Below are positions 15,939-23,862 of a stretch of 64,000 nucleotides of DNA, piece after piece (position 1 is the stretch's first letter; each line of letters opens with the position of its first letter). The notes under the pieces were generated by a model. That model saw only the letters and a program-made list of their open reading frames with translations. It did no database searches and had not been told where the DNA came from. The stretch comes from DASXUL01 sp036504855. GTDB taxonomy: Bacteria > Armatimonadota > DTGP01 > JAKQQT01. Location of the stretch: contig DASXUL010000119.1 in NCBI GenBank assembly GCA_036504855.1, positions 1 through 64,000 on the forward strand, given 5' to 3'. Made by a program: the position numbers and the translations under genes.

Positions 15939-17063
15939 ATGAGATCCTCGTTCGCCGCCGTCATTGGTTTCGCCATTTTGCTCCCCGCCCACGCGCAGGA
16001 CACGCCGCCGGAAGTGGCAGCCCAGATTGCCGCCAGCGGAGTGGGCGCGATCGTCGGCCTGGGGGGAGTGGACCCGCTTGTCGCTCCTGCTCTAGACGCG
16101 CGGAGAGACTGCTCCGGCGGCAAGCTGGTATACAGCGGCAGCCCCGAGTACTGCCCCGGCCCCGGCATCCTGTACCAGGATACCTTTGGGGCCGGCGAAG
16201 ACGTTCGACTCTACCTGTACCACGTGAATGCGTCGCCGAAGCCGCTGCGCTTCTCGGTGGTGCTCGAACCGGTGGGAGGCAGGGCGCATGTGGACGTGGA
16301 AAACAGCATTGCCATCGGCCCGAGCCGCGACTACTTCTCGGTTGGCCGGCTCTCCGCCTTCATCCAACTGGGCCGCCCCACCCCGCCGCGCCCACGCCCA
16401 ATAGACCTTTCGTCGTCCGCGCTTCTGGACGCCGATCTCGATGCCCGCCTCGTTCCGCCGGGCAGACCGGAGCCGTTGATCCATGGGCTCTACGATTTCC
16501 GCGTGACCTCCGGGACCGTCCGGATGAGCGTTGTGGCCGTTGAGGGCGACGCCGATACGCTGACCCGGTTTCCCGCGCTGACGCTCCTCGCTCGCGACAA
16601 GCACCACGACCGCGGCACCTACCGGTTCTTTACCGAGGATGCGGTCGTCGCGCAGCCCTACAGCACGGCGGACGGCGTGCGCCACCTTCGCATGGCGGAC
16701 GGGGTTGCGGACCCCTGGATGCAGGGCGGCGACGCGACCATCGGCAGCAGCAGCCCGTATCGCGGCAGCTACGGGGTCATCTACAAGGTGCACCTGAAGC
16801 TCGTCTCTCCCGATGGCCGTAAGGTGGCGCTGGTTCTGAACCCGCGCGCGGGCGGCCTGGGGGGCGCGGTGGCGGTGGAGCGGCCCCGGCACGGGAAATC
16901 AGCCGACTACTCGCCCAGCCTGAACCTGCGCACGGTGGAAGAGAAAGAAGAGGCGGCCGTCCTCGCCAAGTGGGACCCCAAGACCACCCCGGAGGTCACC
17001 GTCTGGTGGACGCCGCCCGGCGCGGCCAGCCTTCCGGTGGAGTGGATCCTGCTGCCGTACTGA
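15939..17063 (+). CDS. Exported protein of unknown function
   Basis: 374 residues with a short signal peptide (FAAVIGFAILLPAHAQ). The mature part is rich in beta-strand patterns and Gly/Pro (RLYLYHVNASPKPLRFSVVL, IGSSSPYRGSYGVIYKVHL, VALVLNPRAGGLGGAVAVE, VTVWWTPPG, ending WILLPY). No enzyme motif seen; an extracellular beta-sandwich protein is the best description. The ATG follows the repeat directly, without a good ribosome binding site. Confidence 0.8.
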   Translation: MRSSFAAVIGFAILLPAHAQDTPPEVAAQIAASGVGAIVGLGGVDPLVAPALDARRDCSGGKLVYSGSPEYCPGPGILYQDTFGAGEDVRLYLYHVNASPKPLRFSVVLEPVGGRAHVDVENSIAIGPSRDYFSVGRLSAFIQLGRPTPPRPRPIDLSSSALLDADLDARLVPPGRPEPLIHGLYDFRVTSGTVRMSVVAVEGDADTLTRFPALTLLARDKHHDRGTYRFFTEDAVVAQPYSTADGVRHLRMADGVADPWMQGGDATIGSSSPYRGSYGVIYKVHLKLVSPDGRKVALVLNPRAGGLGGAVAVERPRHGKSADYSPSLNLRTVEEKEEAAVLAKWDPKTTPEVTVWWTPPGAASLPVEWILLPY

Positions 17064-17126
17064 CGCGCGGGACGGCGGTTGCCGTTGATATCGCCCGAAC
17101 CTCGCCGCTCAGCCCGGTGTTCATGC

Positions 17127-17156
17127 TTTACGGCGACCAATCTGGTCGGATATACT
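17127..17156 (+). promoter_or_regulatory. Candidate mrp promoter with palindromic operator between -35 and -10
   Basis: TTTACG (17127-17132) and TATACT (17151-17156) with an 18-base spacer. The spacer holds CGACCA (17134-17139), ATC, TGGTCG (17143-17148), a perfect 6-bp inverted repeat placed to block RNA polymerase. A similar CGAC..TGGTCGG.TA motif occurs at 36489-36507 before another gene. By shape it recalls Rrf2-type sites, which would fit an iron-sulfur gene; this is inference. Confidence 0.45.
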
Positions 17157-17199
17157 GAGGTTGGAAGCGCGGGAGACTCGGATCGAAGGGAATCACTGA

Positions 17200-18351
17200 A
17201 TGAAGTTGTTTGGCAAGGGCGCGAATCCAGCGGCGGAGACGGCGGGCGTGACCGAGGAGGCCGTGCTGAACGCGTTGCGCCAGGTCATTGACCCGGACCT
17301 TCACCGCGACGTTGTTGACCTGGGGTTCATCAAGGATGTGAAGATCTGCGAGGGTCTCGTGGGGCTCACAATGGAACTCACCACCCCCGCCTGCCCCGTG
17401 AAGGATCAGATGAAGAAGGCCGCCGAGCAGGCGGTGCTGGCCGTTCCCGGCGTTACGCGGGCCGAAGTGCATATGACGGCCCAGGTGCGCCAGAGCCACG
17501 ATCCGTGGTCGGAACGCGCCCCGGTTCCGGGCGTTCGCAACATCGTTGCGGTGGCTTCCGGCAAGGGCGGCGTGGGCAAGAGCACGGTGGCCGTGAACCT
17601 GGCCGTATCGCTGGCCCGCCAGGGCGCTCGCGTGGGGCTGATGGACGCCGATATCTATGGCCCCAGCATCCCGCTGATGATGGGAGCGCAGGACGCCCGC
17701 ATGATGGGCAATGAGGCCGGCCGTCTGCTTCCGCTGGAGGCCCACGGCGTGAAGATCGTGTCCATCGGGTTCCTTTTGGGAAAGGACGCTCCGGTGGTGT
17801 GGCGCGGGCCCATGGTGGGGCGCGCCGTGCAGCAACTGGTGCGTGACTGTGAGTGGGGTGAACTGGACTACCTGATTATCGACCTGCCGCCCGGAACCGG
17901 CGACGCCCAACTGAGCCTGGCCCAGAGCGTTCCGCTGGCCGGCGGCGTGATCGTTACCACCCCGCAGGACATCGCGCTCCTGGATGCCACGCGCGGCCTC
18001 TCGATGTTCCGCGAGGTGAAGGTGCCGGTGTTGGGCATCGTGGAGAACATGAGCTACTTCGCCTGTCCGCACTGCGGCGAGCGGACGAACATCTTCAGTC
18101 ACGGCGGCGGCGAAACGACGGCCGCTCGGCTGAAGGTCCCGTTCCTGGGCGCGATACCGCTGGACATCGACGTCCGCATCGGCGGAGACACCGGGATGCC
18201 GATTAGCGCCGCCAAACCCGATAGCCCGCAGTCTTTAGCCTTCATGGAACTGGCCTCCCGCGTGGCCGCCGCGGCGAGCGTCGCCGCCATGGACATGCAG
18301 GCCCAATCCGAGGGCTTCGTGCCTCTGAACACGCTGGCCAGCCGGAAATAG
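17200..18351 (+). CDS. apbC: Iron-sulfur cluster carrier protein Mrp/ApbC with N-terminal MIP18 domain
   Basis: 383 residues. Residues 15-100 are a MIP18 (DUF59) domain (ALRQVIDPDLHRDVVDLGFI, TTPACPVKDQM). Residues 110-370 are a MinD/Mrp P-loop ATPase with the deviant Walker A GKGGVGKSTVAV (about 121-132), MDADIYGPSIP and IIDLPPGTGDAQ. The CPHC pair (about residue 289) binds the bridging 4Fe-4S cluster. It delivers Fe-S clusters to apoproteins in the cytoplasm. AAGGG is near the ATG. It is followed by a convergent rpsR, with a large GC hairpin between. Confidence 0.95.
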   Translation: MKLFGKGANPAAETAGVTEEAVLNALRQVIDPDLHRDVVDLGFIKDVKICEGLVGLTMELTTPACPVKDQMKKAAEQAVLAVPGVTRAEVHMTAQVRQSHDPWSERAPVPGVRNIVAVASGKGGVGKSTVAVNLAVSLARQGARVGLMDADIYGPSIPLMMGAQDARMMGNEAGRLLPLEAHGVKIVSIGFLLGKDAPVVWRGPMVGRAVQQLVRDCEWGELDYLIIDLPPGTGDAQLSLAQSVPLAGGVIVTTPQDIALLDATRGLSMFREVKVPVLGIVENMSYFACPHCGERTNIFSHGGGETTAARLKVPFLGAIPLDIDVRIGGDTGMPISAAKPDSPQSLAFMELASRVAAAASVAAMDMQAQSEGFVPLNTLASRK

Positions 18352-18355
18352 CTGG

Positions 18356-18476
18356 CTAGAACTCAGAACACAGAACTCAGAACTCAGTCAGAAGAAGGCC
18401 CCGCCTGGGAGGAGAGTATCCTCTTAGGCGGGGCCTTCTTCTGACTGAGTTCTGAGTTCTGTATTCCGAGTTCTAG
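18356..18476. repeat. Heptad-armed compound hairpin, copy 6 (mrp/rpsR convergence)
   Basis: The arms use a different 7-mer: AGAACTC, AGAACAC, AGAACTC, AGAACTC on the left, and GAGTTCT units on the right. The inner stem is GAAGAAGGCCCCGCC with GGCGGGGCCTTCTTC, and the apex is GGAGGA with TCCTC. The rpsR stop (CTA, 18473-18475 on plus) is in the right arm. The stem followed by CTTCTT could terminate mrp. Confidence 0.88.
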
Positions 18477-18736
18477 TCGGCCACAAACGGCAGCAGGGCG
18501 ATTTCGCGGGCGCGCTTGATGGCGACGGCGACGATGCGCTGATGCTTGGCGCATGTGCCGGTGACTCGGCGCGGAAGGATCTTCGCGCGGTCGGACACGT
18601 GGCGGCGCAGGCGGGCGATGTTCTTGTAGTCAACGGTGTCCACCTTGTCCACGCAGAAGGCGCAGAACTTGCGGTGGCGAGGTCCCTTGAAGGGTTTTCC
18701 GCTGCGCTGCGGGCGCGCGGAGGGCTTCATTCTCAT
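18473..18736 (-). CDS. rpsR: 30S ribosomal protein S18
   Basis: 87 residues with the S18 core (VDYKNIARLRRHVSDRAKIL and PRRVTGTCAKHQRIVAVAIK). A Cys pair in KFCAFCVDK near residue 24 is the zinc-type N-terminal feature of many S18 proteins. It binds S6 in the 30S platform. Last gene of rpsF-ssb-rpsR on the minus strand, the classical order. Confidence 0.97.
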   Translation of the reverse strand: MRMKPSARPQRSGKPFKGPRHRKFCAFCVDKVDTVDYKNIARLRRHVSDRAKILPRRVTGTCAKHQRIVAVAIKRAREIALLPFVAD

Positions 18737-18811
18737 GTTTCTCCTCGGGCTTATGGGCGGGCCTCCAAGGGCCCGCCGAAGACCGGGCGCGCGAACGCGG
18801 CCCGGTTGGGA

Positions 18812-19291
18812 TTACTGATCGGCGAACGGGTCTCCGAAATCCGGTTCTTCGGTTGTCGGCGCGCTGGTAGCGGCCGGCGCAGCGGCCGGGCGCTCCGCGA
18901 AGGACTGCGCGGCGCGCTGTCCGTAAGCGGGCGGGGCCTCCTGGTCCCGCGCCGCTCCGCCGGAATCGCCTTCGCGCGGTCGGTCCAGGAACTGAACGCG
19001 CTCCGCCACCACTTCGGCGGCGCTGCGCTTGGTGCCGTCCTGGGCCACCCACGTTCGGATCTCCAGGCGGCCGTCCACGGCAGCCTGGCGACCCTTCTGC
19101 AGGTAGTTGGCCACGTGTTCGGCCTGCTCGCGCCAAACCTTAACGGTAACGAAGTCGGTTTCCTTCTCGCCGCTAGCGTTCTTCCACGGTCTATCCACCG
19201 CAAGGCGGAAATCGGTCACGGCCACGCCACTGGGTGTGTACTTCAACTCCGGGTCGGTAGCCAAGCGTCCAATCAGAATGATCCTGTTCAT
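18812..19291 (-). CDS. ssb: Single-stranded DNA-binding protein
   Basis: 159 residues. The N-terminal OB fold (MNRIILIGRLATDPELKYTP, ETDFVTVKVWREQAEHVANY, AVDGRLEIRTW) is followed by a flexible Ala/Pro-rich linker from about residue 110. The acidic tip ends DFGDPFADQ, where the usual terminal DIPF is replaced by DPF plus three residues, so partner binding may differ slightly. It sits between rpsF and rpsR, as in many bacteria. Confidence 0.96.
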   Translation of the reverse strand: MNRIILIGRLATDPELKYTPSGVAVTDFRLAVDRPWKNASGEKETDFVTVKVWREQAEHVANYLQKGRQAAVDGRLEIRTWVAQDGTKRSAAEVVAERVQFLDRPREGDSGGAARDQEAPPAYGQRAAQSFAERPAAAPAATSAPTTEEPDFGDPFADQ

Positions 19292-19393
19292 CTTTTGTTT
19301 TCTCCTGATAGCCTAGTCGGACGTAATCGGTGTGGTATGGGTCGCGGCCGGTCGGCGCGGGGCCGTTCCGGCGATGGTTGGGCCGTTGGGTCG

Positions 19394-19972
19394 TTACGCG
19401 GTTTCCTCGGCGGTGGGCGCTTCGGCGGCGGGCGCTTCGGCGGCCGGCGCGGCTTCTTCAACCGCCGGGGCGGTCTCTTCGGCTGCTGGGGCGGTTTCTT
19501 CAACTGCCGGAGCGGCTTGTTCAGCCACTGGGGCGGCTTCTTCGGCGGCGGGCGCCTCGGGGGCGGTCTCTTCGGCGGCCGGCGCTTCCGGCGCGGGCTC
19601 GGCGACCACGGGCTCCGGCTCGGGAGCGGGGGCCGGCGCGGCGGGCGGCGGGGCGATCACGGGCTCTGGAGGCATTTCCTCCAACCGGATCACCATGGAG
19701 CGGAGCACGCCATCCGTGATGTTCAGAACGCGCTCCAACTCCGCCGGGGCGGCGGCTTCGCTCTGGAAGTTCATCACAACGTACTGGCCATCGCGCTTGT
19801 GGTTGATGGCGTAGGCAAGGCGGCGCTTGCCAAGAATCTGGGTATCCACACGCAGGTCCGTGGCCCCCTGGGCCTCGGCCAGCGCGCGGAAGCGTTCCAC
19901 CAACGCCACGGAGTTCTCTTCAACCACGTCCGGGTCGATGATGTACACGACTTCGTACGGCCTAACCGGCAT
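19394..19972 (-). CDS. rpsF: 30S ribosomal protein S6 with long Ala/Pro/Glu tail
   Basis: 192 residues, nearly twice the usual length. Residues 1-98 are S6 (MPVRPYEVVYIIDPDVVEEN, KRRLAYAINHKRDGQYVVMN). Residues 105-192 are a low-complexity tail of short repeats such as APEAPAAEETAPA, acidic and disordered, encoded by GC-rich minisatellite-like DNA. GGAGGACAC precedes the ATG. The tail could contact other ribosomal proteins or be modified (S6 is glutamylated at its C-terminus in some bacteria), which is speculation here. A promoter lies upstream at 20065-20094. Confidence 0.95.
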   Translation of the reverse strand: MPVRPYEVVYIIDPDVVEENSVALVERFRALAEAQGATDLRVDTQILGKRRLAYAINHKRDGQYVVMNFQSEAAAPAELERVLNITDGVLRSMVIRLEEMPPEPVIAPPPAAPAPAPEPEPVVAEPAPEAPAAEETAPEAPAAEEAAPVAEQAAPAVEETAPAAEETAPAVEEAAPAAEAPAAEAPTAEETA

Positions 19973-20064
19973 TCTGTGTCCTCCCTATGGACTGAACTGG
20001 CCTCCCGTACTTGGGAAGCAGGAAGGTTCGAGCGAACGGATATTCGCCCGCTCTATTCCGTTTC

Positions 20065-20094
20065 ATTATAACAGGGGCCGGAGGTCGCGGTCTA
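20065..20094 (-). promoter_or_regulatory. Candidate promoter of rpsF-ssb-rpsR
   Basis: On the minus strand TAGACC and TATAAT with an 18-base spacer. TGT before TATAAT gives an extended -10. The position, about 95 bases upstream of the rpsF start, and the near-consensus -10 support it. Confidence 0.6.
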
Positions 20095-20125
20095 GCCTTT
20101 CGCCGCGAACCTGACACATTCGGGC

Positions 20126-20155
20126 TTTACCCGCGCCCCTCAATTCCAGTATACT
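20126..20155 (+). promoter_or_regulatory. Candidate promoter of rplI
   Basis: TTTACC (20126-20131) and TATACT (20150-20155) with an 18-base spacer, the same type as before mrp. It leaves a leader of about 110 bases before rplI. Together with the rpsF promoter it makes 19973-20270 a divergent promoter region. Confidence 0.55.
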
Positions 20156-20270
20156 TCAACCTTGGACGAGCATTGGAGGGGCTTGGGTTGTCGGCGATCG
20201 CGCCGATGCCAGTCGTGCGCGCCGAAAACCGAGGCCCTTCCGAACGGTATCCATACGGGAGATTCCATCC

Positions 20271-20825
20271 ATGCAAGTGATTTTGACCCAGAGTGTGACC
20301 GGCGTTGGCAAGGCCGGCGAAGCGCACAAAGTGGCGGACGGCTATGCCCGCAACTATCTCATCCCTCGCAAGCTGGCCGTGGAGGCCACCAAGGGCAACC
20401 TCCGCAACCTGGAGAAGATCCAGGAAGACAGCCTGAAGCGCGAGGCCGCTGCCCGTTCCGCCGCGGAAAAGGTGCTGGCCGCCATTGATGGCGTTCGGCT
20501 CAACATGCCGGCCCGCGTATCCGCGGACGGCAGCAAACTCTATGGCTCCGTTACCACCCAGGATATTGCGAACGCTCTGAAGAGCGTCACCGGCCAGGAG
20601 CTGGATAAGCGACTCGTGCTGACGGACGCTATCAAGCGCGTCTCCATCCAGGAAGTTCCGATCCGCGTGTACGCCGGCATCACGGCCCGCGTTACCGTGG
20701 CGGTCTATCCGGAAGGCCAGCAGCCGCCGCCCATTGTCGTGGCCGCTCCGCCCGAGCCGGAGGTTGTTGAAGCCCCCGCCCCGGAGCCGGTCGCCGAGCC
20801 GGCCCCCGAAGCCGAAGCGGAGTAG
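20271..20825 (+). CDS. rplI: 50S ribosomal protein L9 with acidic Pro/Ala tail
   Basis: 184 residues; the usual length is about 148. The N-domain (MQVILTQSVTGVGKAGEAHK, VADGYARNYLIPRKLA), the connecting helix and the C-domain (KLYGSVTTQDIANAL, VTVAVYPEGQ) are complete to about residue 150. The rest is a low-complexity end (PEPEVVEAPAPEPVAEPAPE), similar in style to the S6 tail. GGAGATT lies before the ATG. In many genomes rplI is the fourth gene of the rpsF operon; here it is inverted and leads to dnaB. Confidence 0.96.
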   Translation: MQVILTQSVTGVGKAGEAHKVADGYARNYLIPRKLAVEATKGNLRNLEKIQEDSLKREAAARSAAEKVLAAIDGVRLNMPARVSADGSKLYGSVTTQDIANALKSVTGQELDKRLVLTDAIKRVSIQEVPIRVYAGITARVTVAVYPEGQQPPPIVVAAPPEPEVVEAPAPEPVAEPAPEAEAE

Positions 20826-20848
20826 CATCCGCCCTCGACCGCGTATCG

Positions 20849-20884
20849 ACGGCCCCCGTCTTCCGCCTGGAAGCCGGGGGCCGT
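20849..20884 (+). terminator. Hairpin after rplI
   Basis: ACGGCCCCCG (20849-20858) pairs with CGGGGGCCGT (20875-20884), with an inner CTTCC/GGAAG pairing. It is followed by TTCG and no T-run, so it is an imperfect intrinsic terminator or an mRNA-stabilising stem. Confidence 0.65.
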
Positions 20885-21068
20885 TTCGCGCTGGGAAATG
20901 ACGTCATCGCTCCCCGCCGGGGCTATTCGTCTCGGTGCTGATTTGTGGCATCGGCCCATTTCCCCCTGTTCCCCAACGGCGCTGCGCGCCATCATTTGGG
21001 GTGTGGAAGCTAATCGGGAGCCGCCCCTGTTTGTGGGGTGGCTTTCTGACATTTGAAGGGGCGCCATT

Positions 21069-22496
21069 GTGATCGACCGTCTGCCCTCTCGGGACTTCGT
21101 CCCGCCGCAAAACCTGGAAGCCGAGCAAAGCGTGCTGGGCGCCATGATCGTGGATCGCTTCGCTGTGGAGCGGGCCATTGAAGTCCTGACTCCGGAGGAC
21201 TTCTACCGCGATGCGCACCAGCGCATCTTCATGGCGATGTGGGACCTGGCCGAACGAAACGAGCCGGTGGACCTGGTTACTCTCTCGGACGCGCTCCGCG
21301 TGCGCCAGCAACTGGAGCAGGTGGGCGGCGTGTCATACCTCGCCACCCTGGCGGACATCGTGCCCACGACGGCGAACGTCGAGTACTACGCGCGCATCGT
21401 GGAGCAGAAGGCTATCCTTCGCCGCCTCATTGAGGCGTCGTCGCGCATCCAGGGTTGGTCCTACGAGCAGAGCGACGATGTGGACTCGATTGTGGACCGG
21501 GCGGAGCAGGAGATCTTCCGCGTGGGCCAGCGCCGAATGGGCAAGGCCTTCTACCCCCTGAAGACCCTCGTTGCCGACGGCTGGGACCGCATTGAGGCCG
21601 CCTACGACGATCAGAACGAGGTCACCGGCATCGACACCGGCTTCAAGAAGTTCAACTTCATGACCAGCGGCCTCCAACCATCCGACATGATCATCATCGC
21701 CGCCCGCCCGTCCATGGGAAAGACCGCATTCGCATTGGGGATTGCCACCAATGCCGCCCGCCTCTCCGATGTGGCCGTCGCCGTGTTCAGCCTGGAAATG
21801 AGCAAGGAACAGCTCGCCATGCGCATGATCACCAGCGAGGCCCGCGTGAACGCCCACCGGTTGCGAACGGGCTATCTCAAGGAAGGCGACTGGGGCAAGA
21901 TCGGCGACGCCGTGGCCCGCCTCTCCGAGATGAAGGTGTTCATCGATGATTCCTCGGACATCACCCCCATGCAGATGCGCGCCAAATGCCGCCGGCTGGC
22001 CGCGGAGCATAAGCTGGGCATGGTGATCATCGACTACCTCCAGTTGATCCACGGAGGCGGGCGCGACGAGAACCGCAACCAGGAAATCACAACCATCGCG
22101 CGCAACTTGAAGGCGATGGCCAAAGAGCTGAACGTTCCGGTTGTTGCGCTGTCGCAGTTGAGCCGCGCCGTGGAGCGCCGCGAAGACAAGCGCCCTATGC
22201 TGAGCGACCTCCGCGAATCCGGATCCATTGAGGCCGAAGCGGACTTGGTCTGCTTCCTCTACCGCGAGGAATACTACAAGCGCAAGGAAGAGACGAAGAG
22301 CCTCGCCGAAATGGGCAGCGATAAGGCGGGAGACCACATGGTGCCCGGCGAGAAGGCTCCAGAGATCACGGAAATCATCATCGCCAAACACCGAAACGGC
22401 CCCGTCGGCGCCATCAAACTGGCCTTCATACCGGAATATGCGCGGTTCGAGGACCTTGCCGAGCATGAGGAAGAGCCGCCCTACGAAGGCGGGTAG
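21069..22496 (+). CDS. dnaB: Replicative DNA helicase DnaB
   Basis: 475 residues, standard length. The N-terminal primase-binding domain begins PPQNLEAEQSVLGAMIVD. The RecA-like motor has Walker A ARPSMGKTAFAL (about 214-225), Walker B MVIIDYLQL (about 318) and RESGSIEAEADLVCFLYRE. It unwinds DNA at the fork as a hexamer. No intein is present. The start is GTG 21069 with AAGGGG about 9 bases upstream. It follows rplI, a conserved bacterial order. Confidence 0.97.
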   Translation: MIDRLPSRDFVPPQNLEAEQSVLGAMIVDRFAVERAIEVLTPEDFYRDAHQRIFMAMWDLAERNEPVDLVTLSDALRVRQQLEQVGGVSYLATLADIVPTTANVEYYARIVEQKAILRRLIEASSRIQGWSYEQSDDVDSIVDRAEQEIFRVGQRRMGKAFYPLKTLVADGWDRIEAAYDDQNEVTGIDTGFKKFNFMTSGLQPSDMIIIAARPSMGKTAFALGIATNAARLSDVAVAVFSLEMSKEQLAMRMITSEARVNAHRLRTGYLKEGDWGKIGDAVARLSEMKVFIDDSSDITPMQMRAKCRRLAAEHKLGMVIIDYLQLIHGGGRDENRNQEITTIARNLKAMAKELNVPVVALSQLSRAVERREDKRPMLSDLRESGSIEAEADLVCFLYREEYYKRKEETKSLAEMGSDKAGDHMVPGEKAPEITEIIIAKHRNGPVGAIKLAFIPEYARFEDLAEHEEEPPYEGG

Positions 22497-22529
22497 CCCG
22501 GAGCCGCGCTCCACAGGGGACCGAAGCCG

Positions 22530-22889
22530 TTGTTCGACCGTATCATTGGCACGTGGGCTGTGGCGGGGGGCATTAGCCTTGTCTTCACGTTCTTCAAGCA
22601 GTACCGCGCTCGCGTTCGCTACATCTATGTGGCGCTGATTGGCGCGTGGGCCATCCTCTGGGGCCTGCAATGCATGCGCCACGAAGACCTCGCGCCCCGG
22701 TGGGCCCTCTGGCTCGTATTCCTGTCTGGCCTTGCCGCGATGGTGGCGGACAGCGTACGTCGCTACCGGGAGACCTCAACACGCCTGCGGAGAGAACGGC
22801 TGGAGCGACTGCGCCTGGCTCAGCAGAACCCGAGCGCGCCGCCCACACCCGGCGCGGAGAACGCCACCACCGATGAAAGGGATGCCTAG
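22530..22889 (+). CDS. Small membrane protein of unknown function
   Basis: 119 residues. Three hydrophobic segments: about 8-24 (TWAVAGGISLVFTFF), 31-47 (YIYVALIGAWAILWGL) and 58-75 (WALWLVFLSGLAAMVA), then a basic helical stretch (RRYRETSTRLRRERLERLRL) and a disordered end. The start is TTG 22530. Its stop directly abuts the ATG of the next gene, so they are likely one transcript. No family recognised. Confidence 0.7.
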   Translation: MFDRIIGTWAVAGGISLVFTFFKQYRARVRYIYVALIGAWAILWGLQCMRHEDLAPRWALWLVFLSGLAAMVADSVRRYRETSTRLRRERLERLRLAQQNPSAPPTPGAENATTDERDA

Positions 22890-23768
22890 ATGACGACTGC
22901 TTTTCTTGGCCTTGGGACGATGGGGTATCCGATGGCGGGCCACCTGGCCCGGCATTTCACCACCGCGGTCTGGAACCGCACGCCCGAAGTGGCCGCTCGC
23001 CACGCGGCGGAGCACGGCACGCGGCAGGCGGCCTCCATTCCCGATGCCGTGGGCGCCGACATTGTGTTCTCCTGCGTGCCAACGAGCCGCGAAGTGAATC
23101 TCCTGGTGGATGCTGCCCTGCCGGCGCTTCGGCCGGGGTCCCTCTGGGTGGATTGCACCAGCGGCGACCCCACGATGGCGCGCGCAACGGCGACCCGCCT
23201 GGCGGAGCGCGGGGTGACGTATTTGGATGCGCCGGTCTCCGGCGGGCGCCCCGGCGCCGAGTCAGGTACTTTGAGCGTGATGGTGGGCGGCGACGCGGCG
23301 GCCCTGGAGCGCGCCCGTCCGGCCATCGAGGCCTTTTCCTCCCGCATCGTGCATGTGGGCGCCGTGGGCGCCGGCCACATGGTGAAATCGGTGAACAACG
23401 CGTTGATGGCCGTGAACCTGTGGGCGGCCTCGGAGGGCGTTCTGGCCCTGGAGCGGGGCGGGGTGGATCTTGGCGCCGCCATGGAGGTCATCAACGCCAG
23501 CAGCGGCCGCTCCTTCGCCACGGAGAGCCTGTTGGCGGCTGGGCTCGGGCCGGACGAGCTTCAGCCCTGGTTCAAGCTGGCCCTGTTGCACAAGGATACG
23601 GCCATCGCCAGCGATGTGGCCCGCAACGCGGGCCAGCCGGCCCCGTTCCTCTCGCTGATTGTGGACATGCTGGGCGCGGCGCGGGCCGGCTTGGGCGGCG
23701 AGCCGGATTACCGGGCGATTCCACGGGCCTTGCGAGCGTGGCAGAAGGGCATCCTGGGGCGGAGCTGA
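22890..23768 (+). CDS. NAD(P)-dependent beta-hydroxyacid dehydrogenase family protein
   Basis: 292 residues, the normal length of the 3-hydroxyisobutyrate dehydrogenase family. The Rossmann motif FLGLGTMGYPMAGHLARHF is at the start. The substrate-binding signature DAPVSGGRPGAESGTLSVMV lies near residue 115, and GHMVKSVNNALMAVN holds the catalytic Lys near residue 165. It oxidises or reduces a small beta-hydroxyacid; the substrate cannot be chosen from sequence. It begins one base after the stop of the membrane protein. Confidence 0.92.
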   Translation: MTTAFLGLGTMGYPMAGHLARHFTTAVWNRTPEVAARHAAEHGTRQAASIPDAVGADIVFSCVPTSREVNLLVDAALPALRPGSLWVDCTSGDPTMARATATRLAERGVTYLDAPVSGGRPGAESGTLSVMVGGDAAALERARPAIEAFSSRIVHVGAVGAGHMVKSVNNALMAVNLWAASEGVLALERGGVDLGAAMEVINASSGRSFATESLLAAGLGPDELQPWFKLALLHKDTAIASDVARNAGQPAPFLSLIVDMLGAARAGLGGEPDYRAIPRALRAWQKGILGRS

Positions 23769-23862
23769 GGCGGTTCCCAACGCCTCTCGGCAGGTGTTGA
23801 AACAGGCGTCCCTTTCCGGCGCGGTTGAAATACCCCTCCGTACGCCCGTAGGATGTGAGCGT

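Noticed and set aside
18356..18476. Treating all heptad elements as ordinary intrinsic terminators
   Set aside because: No T-tract follows in most copies, several lie inside operons (rpoB-rpoC, purD-purB-purS) and the arms are tandem repeats. Some copies with GC cores may still terminate.
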